Below, piece by piece: positions 63,467 through 64,000 of a DNA stretch of 64,000 nucleotides; position 1 is the first letter of the stretch, and each line of letters begins with the position of its first letter. The notes beneath the pieces were generated by a model, which was not told the origin of the DNA, made no database searches, and saw only the letters and a program-made list of their open reading frames with translations. The stretch is from NCBI RefSeq assembly GCF_030144325.1, contig NZ_CP126307.1, positions 2,294,001 to 2,358,000 of the forward strand. The letters run 5' to 3'. The position numbers and the translations under genes were made by a program. This stretch comes from Bosea vestrisii (GTDB taxonomy: Bacteria; Pseudomonadota; Alphaproteobacteria; Rhizobiales; Beijerinckiaceae).

Positions 63467-64000
63467 ATGAGCATTAGCACGATCGACCCATCCCTCCGTC
63501 ATCAGCGCCGCGAGCAGGCGCTGATGACCCTGCTCGCGGCGCCCGCCGTGCTGGTGATCGTCGCGCTGGTGGTGATCCCTGTGGGATGGCTGGCGGCCCA
63601 GTCCGTCTACGACAACGGCTTCACGCTGGAGCACTACCGCCGCATCTTCACGGAAGAAGTCTACTGGCGCAGCTTCGCGCTGACCTTCCGCATCGCTTTG
63701 ATGGTGACGCTCCTCACCTTGCTGCTCGGCTATCCGGTCGCCTATGCGGCGGCTCACGCCAAGCGGCCCTGGAACGTGCTGATCCTGGCCTGCGTGATGC
63801 TGCCGTTCTGGACCAGCGTGCTGGTGCGCGCTTATGCCTGGCTCGTTCTGCTGCAGCGCACCGGCGTCGCCAACCAGCTGCTCGAACGCTTCGGGCTGAC
63901 CACCGAACCCTTGGCGATGGTGCACAACGAGCTCGGCACGGTCATCGCCACGGTCCACATCCTCCTGCCGTTCATGGTGCTGCCGCTCTACTCGACCATG
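63467..64000 (+). CDS. ABC transporter permease, PotB type (3' end outside window)
   Basis: The first 178 codons are present, from the ATG at 63467. A cytoplasmic N-terminus is followed by spans at LLAAPAVLVIVALVVIPVGWL, ALTFRIALMVTLLTLLLGYPVAYA and ILACVMLPFWTSVLVRAYAWLVLL. The spacing and PFWTSVLVRAYAW motif match PotB/PotH-type permeases. A PotC-type partner is expected just beyond the window. Confidence 0.92.
   Translation, partial: MSISTIDPSLRHQRREQALMTLLAAPAVLVIVALVVIPVGWLAAQSVYDNGFTLEHYRRIFTEEVYWRSFALTFRIALMVTLLTLLLGYPVAYAAAHAKRPWNVLILACVMLPFWTSVLVRAYAWLVLLQRTGVANQLLERFGLTTEPLAMVHNELGTVIATVHILLPFMVLPLYSTM

Noticed and set aside
61076..63958. 960-codon open frame on the minus strand
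   Set aside because: It runs antisense through three well-supported genes (flavin oxidase, PotD-like and PotB-like). Its His/Arg/Asp-rich text has no domain. It is the mirror frame common in GC-rich DNA.

Overview
The window is high-GC (roughly 65-70 % by eye) DNA from a metabolically versatile Alphaproteobacterium. The gene styles (opine-oxidase-like flavoproteins, many ABC uptake systems, LemA/DUF3137, an HWE histidine kinase) and four GGAAC-N17-GTT promoter sites of the EcfG general-stress type point to Hyphomicrobiales, perhaps a Bosea relative. The genus is an inference. I saw no rRNA, tRNA or CRISPR array.

Layout. 1-13.7 kb: an amino-acid/opine/peptide uptake and oxidation region. It has two Dpp/Opp-type ATPases, an orphan fused double ATPase, a family-5 binding protein with an MmgE/PrpD protein, and a LysR regulator divergent from a tightly overlapping six-gene operon (DadA-like oxidase, 2Fe-2S subunit, HcnB-like subunit, second DadA-like oxidase, DppB, DppC). 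13.8-19.5 kb: an ECF sigma factor convergent with a DUF3137-LemA-Ser/Thr kinase/TPR operon, the kinase being frameshifted twice, then a LuxR-type regulator. 19.6-27.1 kb: a stress island with a cupin, a YciE-like ferritin-fold protein, small proteins, a YflT-like protein, and a CheB-CheR-PAS-HWE kinase (broken by three small indels) with a single-domain response regulator. Several of these genes carry EcfG-type promoters, including one symmetric site that can fire both ways. Remnants of exonuclease III and Ku lie among them.

27.4-35 kb: a patchwork with an IS3 fragment joined to a glutathione S-transferase tail, a fused ring-cleaving dioxygenase/hydrolase, an FMN reductase, an integrase/autotransporter scar, a lipoprotein plus caspase-like/Sel1 pair separated by a 150-bp palindrome, and a broken FMN dehydrogenase. 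34.9-41.9 kb: a sugar-type catabolic locus (SDR; binding protein, two permeases, Gfo/Idh/MocA, ThuA, LacI) with a candidate LacI operator and no ATPase gene. 42-55.6 kb: LysR, hydantoinase A and B, MOSC protein, a Dpp-type importer without ATPase (binding protein frameshifted), tandem duplicated FAD oxidases and an M20 deacylase. 55.8-64 kb: HAD hydrolase, aldehyde dehydrogenase, LysR, then a PotABD-type importer with a second HAD protein and another FAD amine oxidase, running off the window end.

The recurring theme is import of small nitrogenous compounds followed by flavin-dependent oxidation. All three operons with a binding-protein gene directly ahead of a permease gene have a stem-loop in that gap, which probably sets their expression ratio. 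Single-base indels, mostly in short homopolymers or GC-rich runs, break at least three long genes, so either base-calling errors or real decay must be considered.
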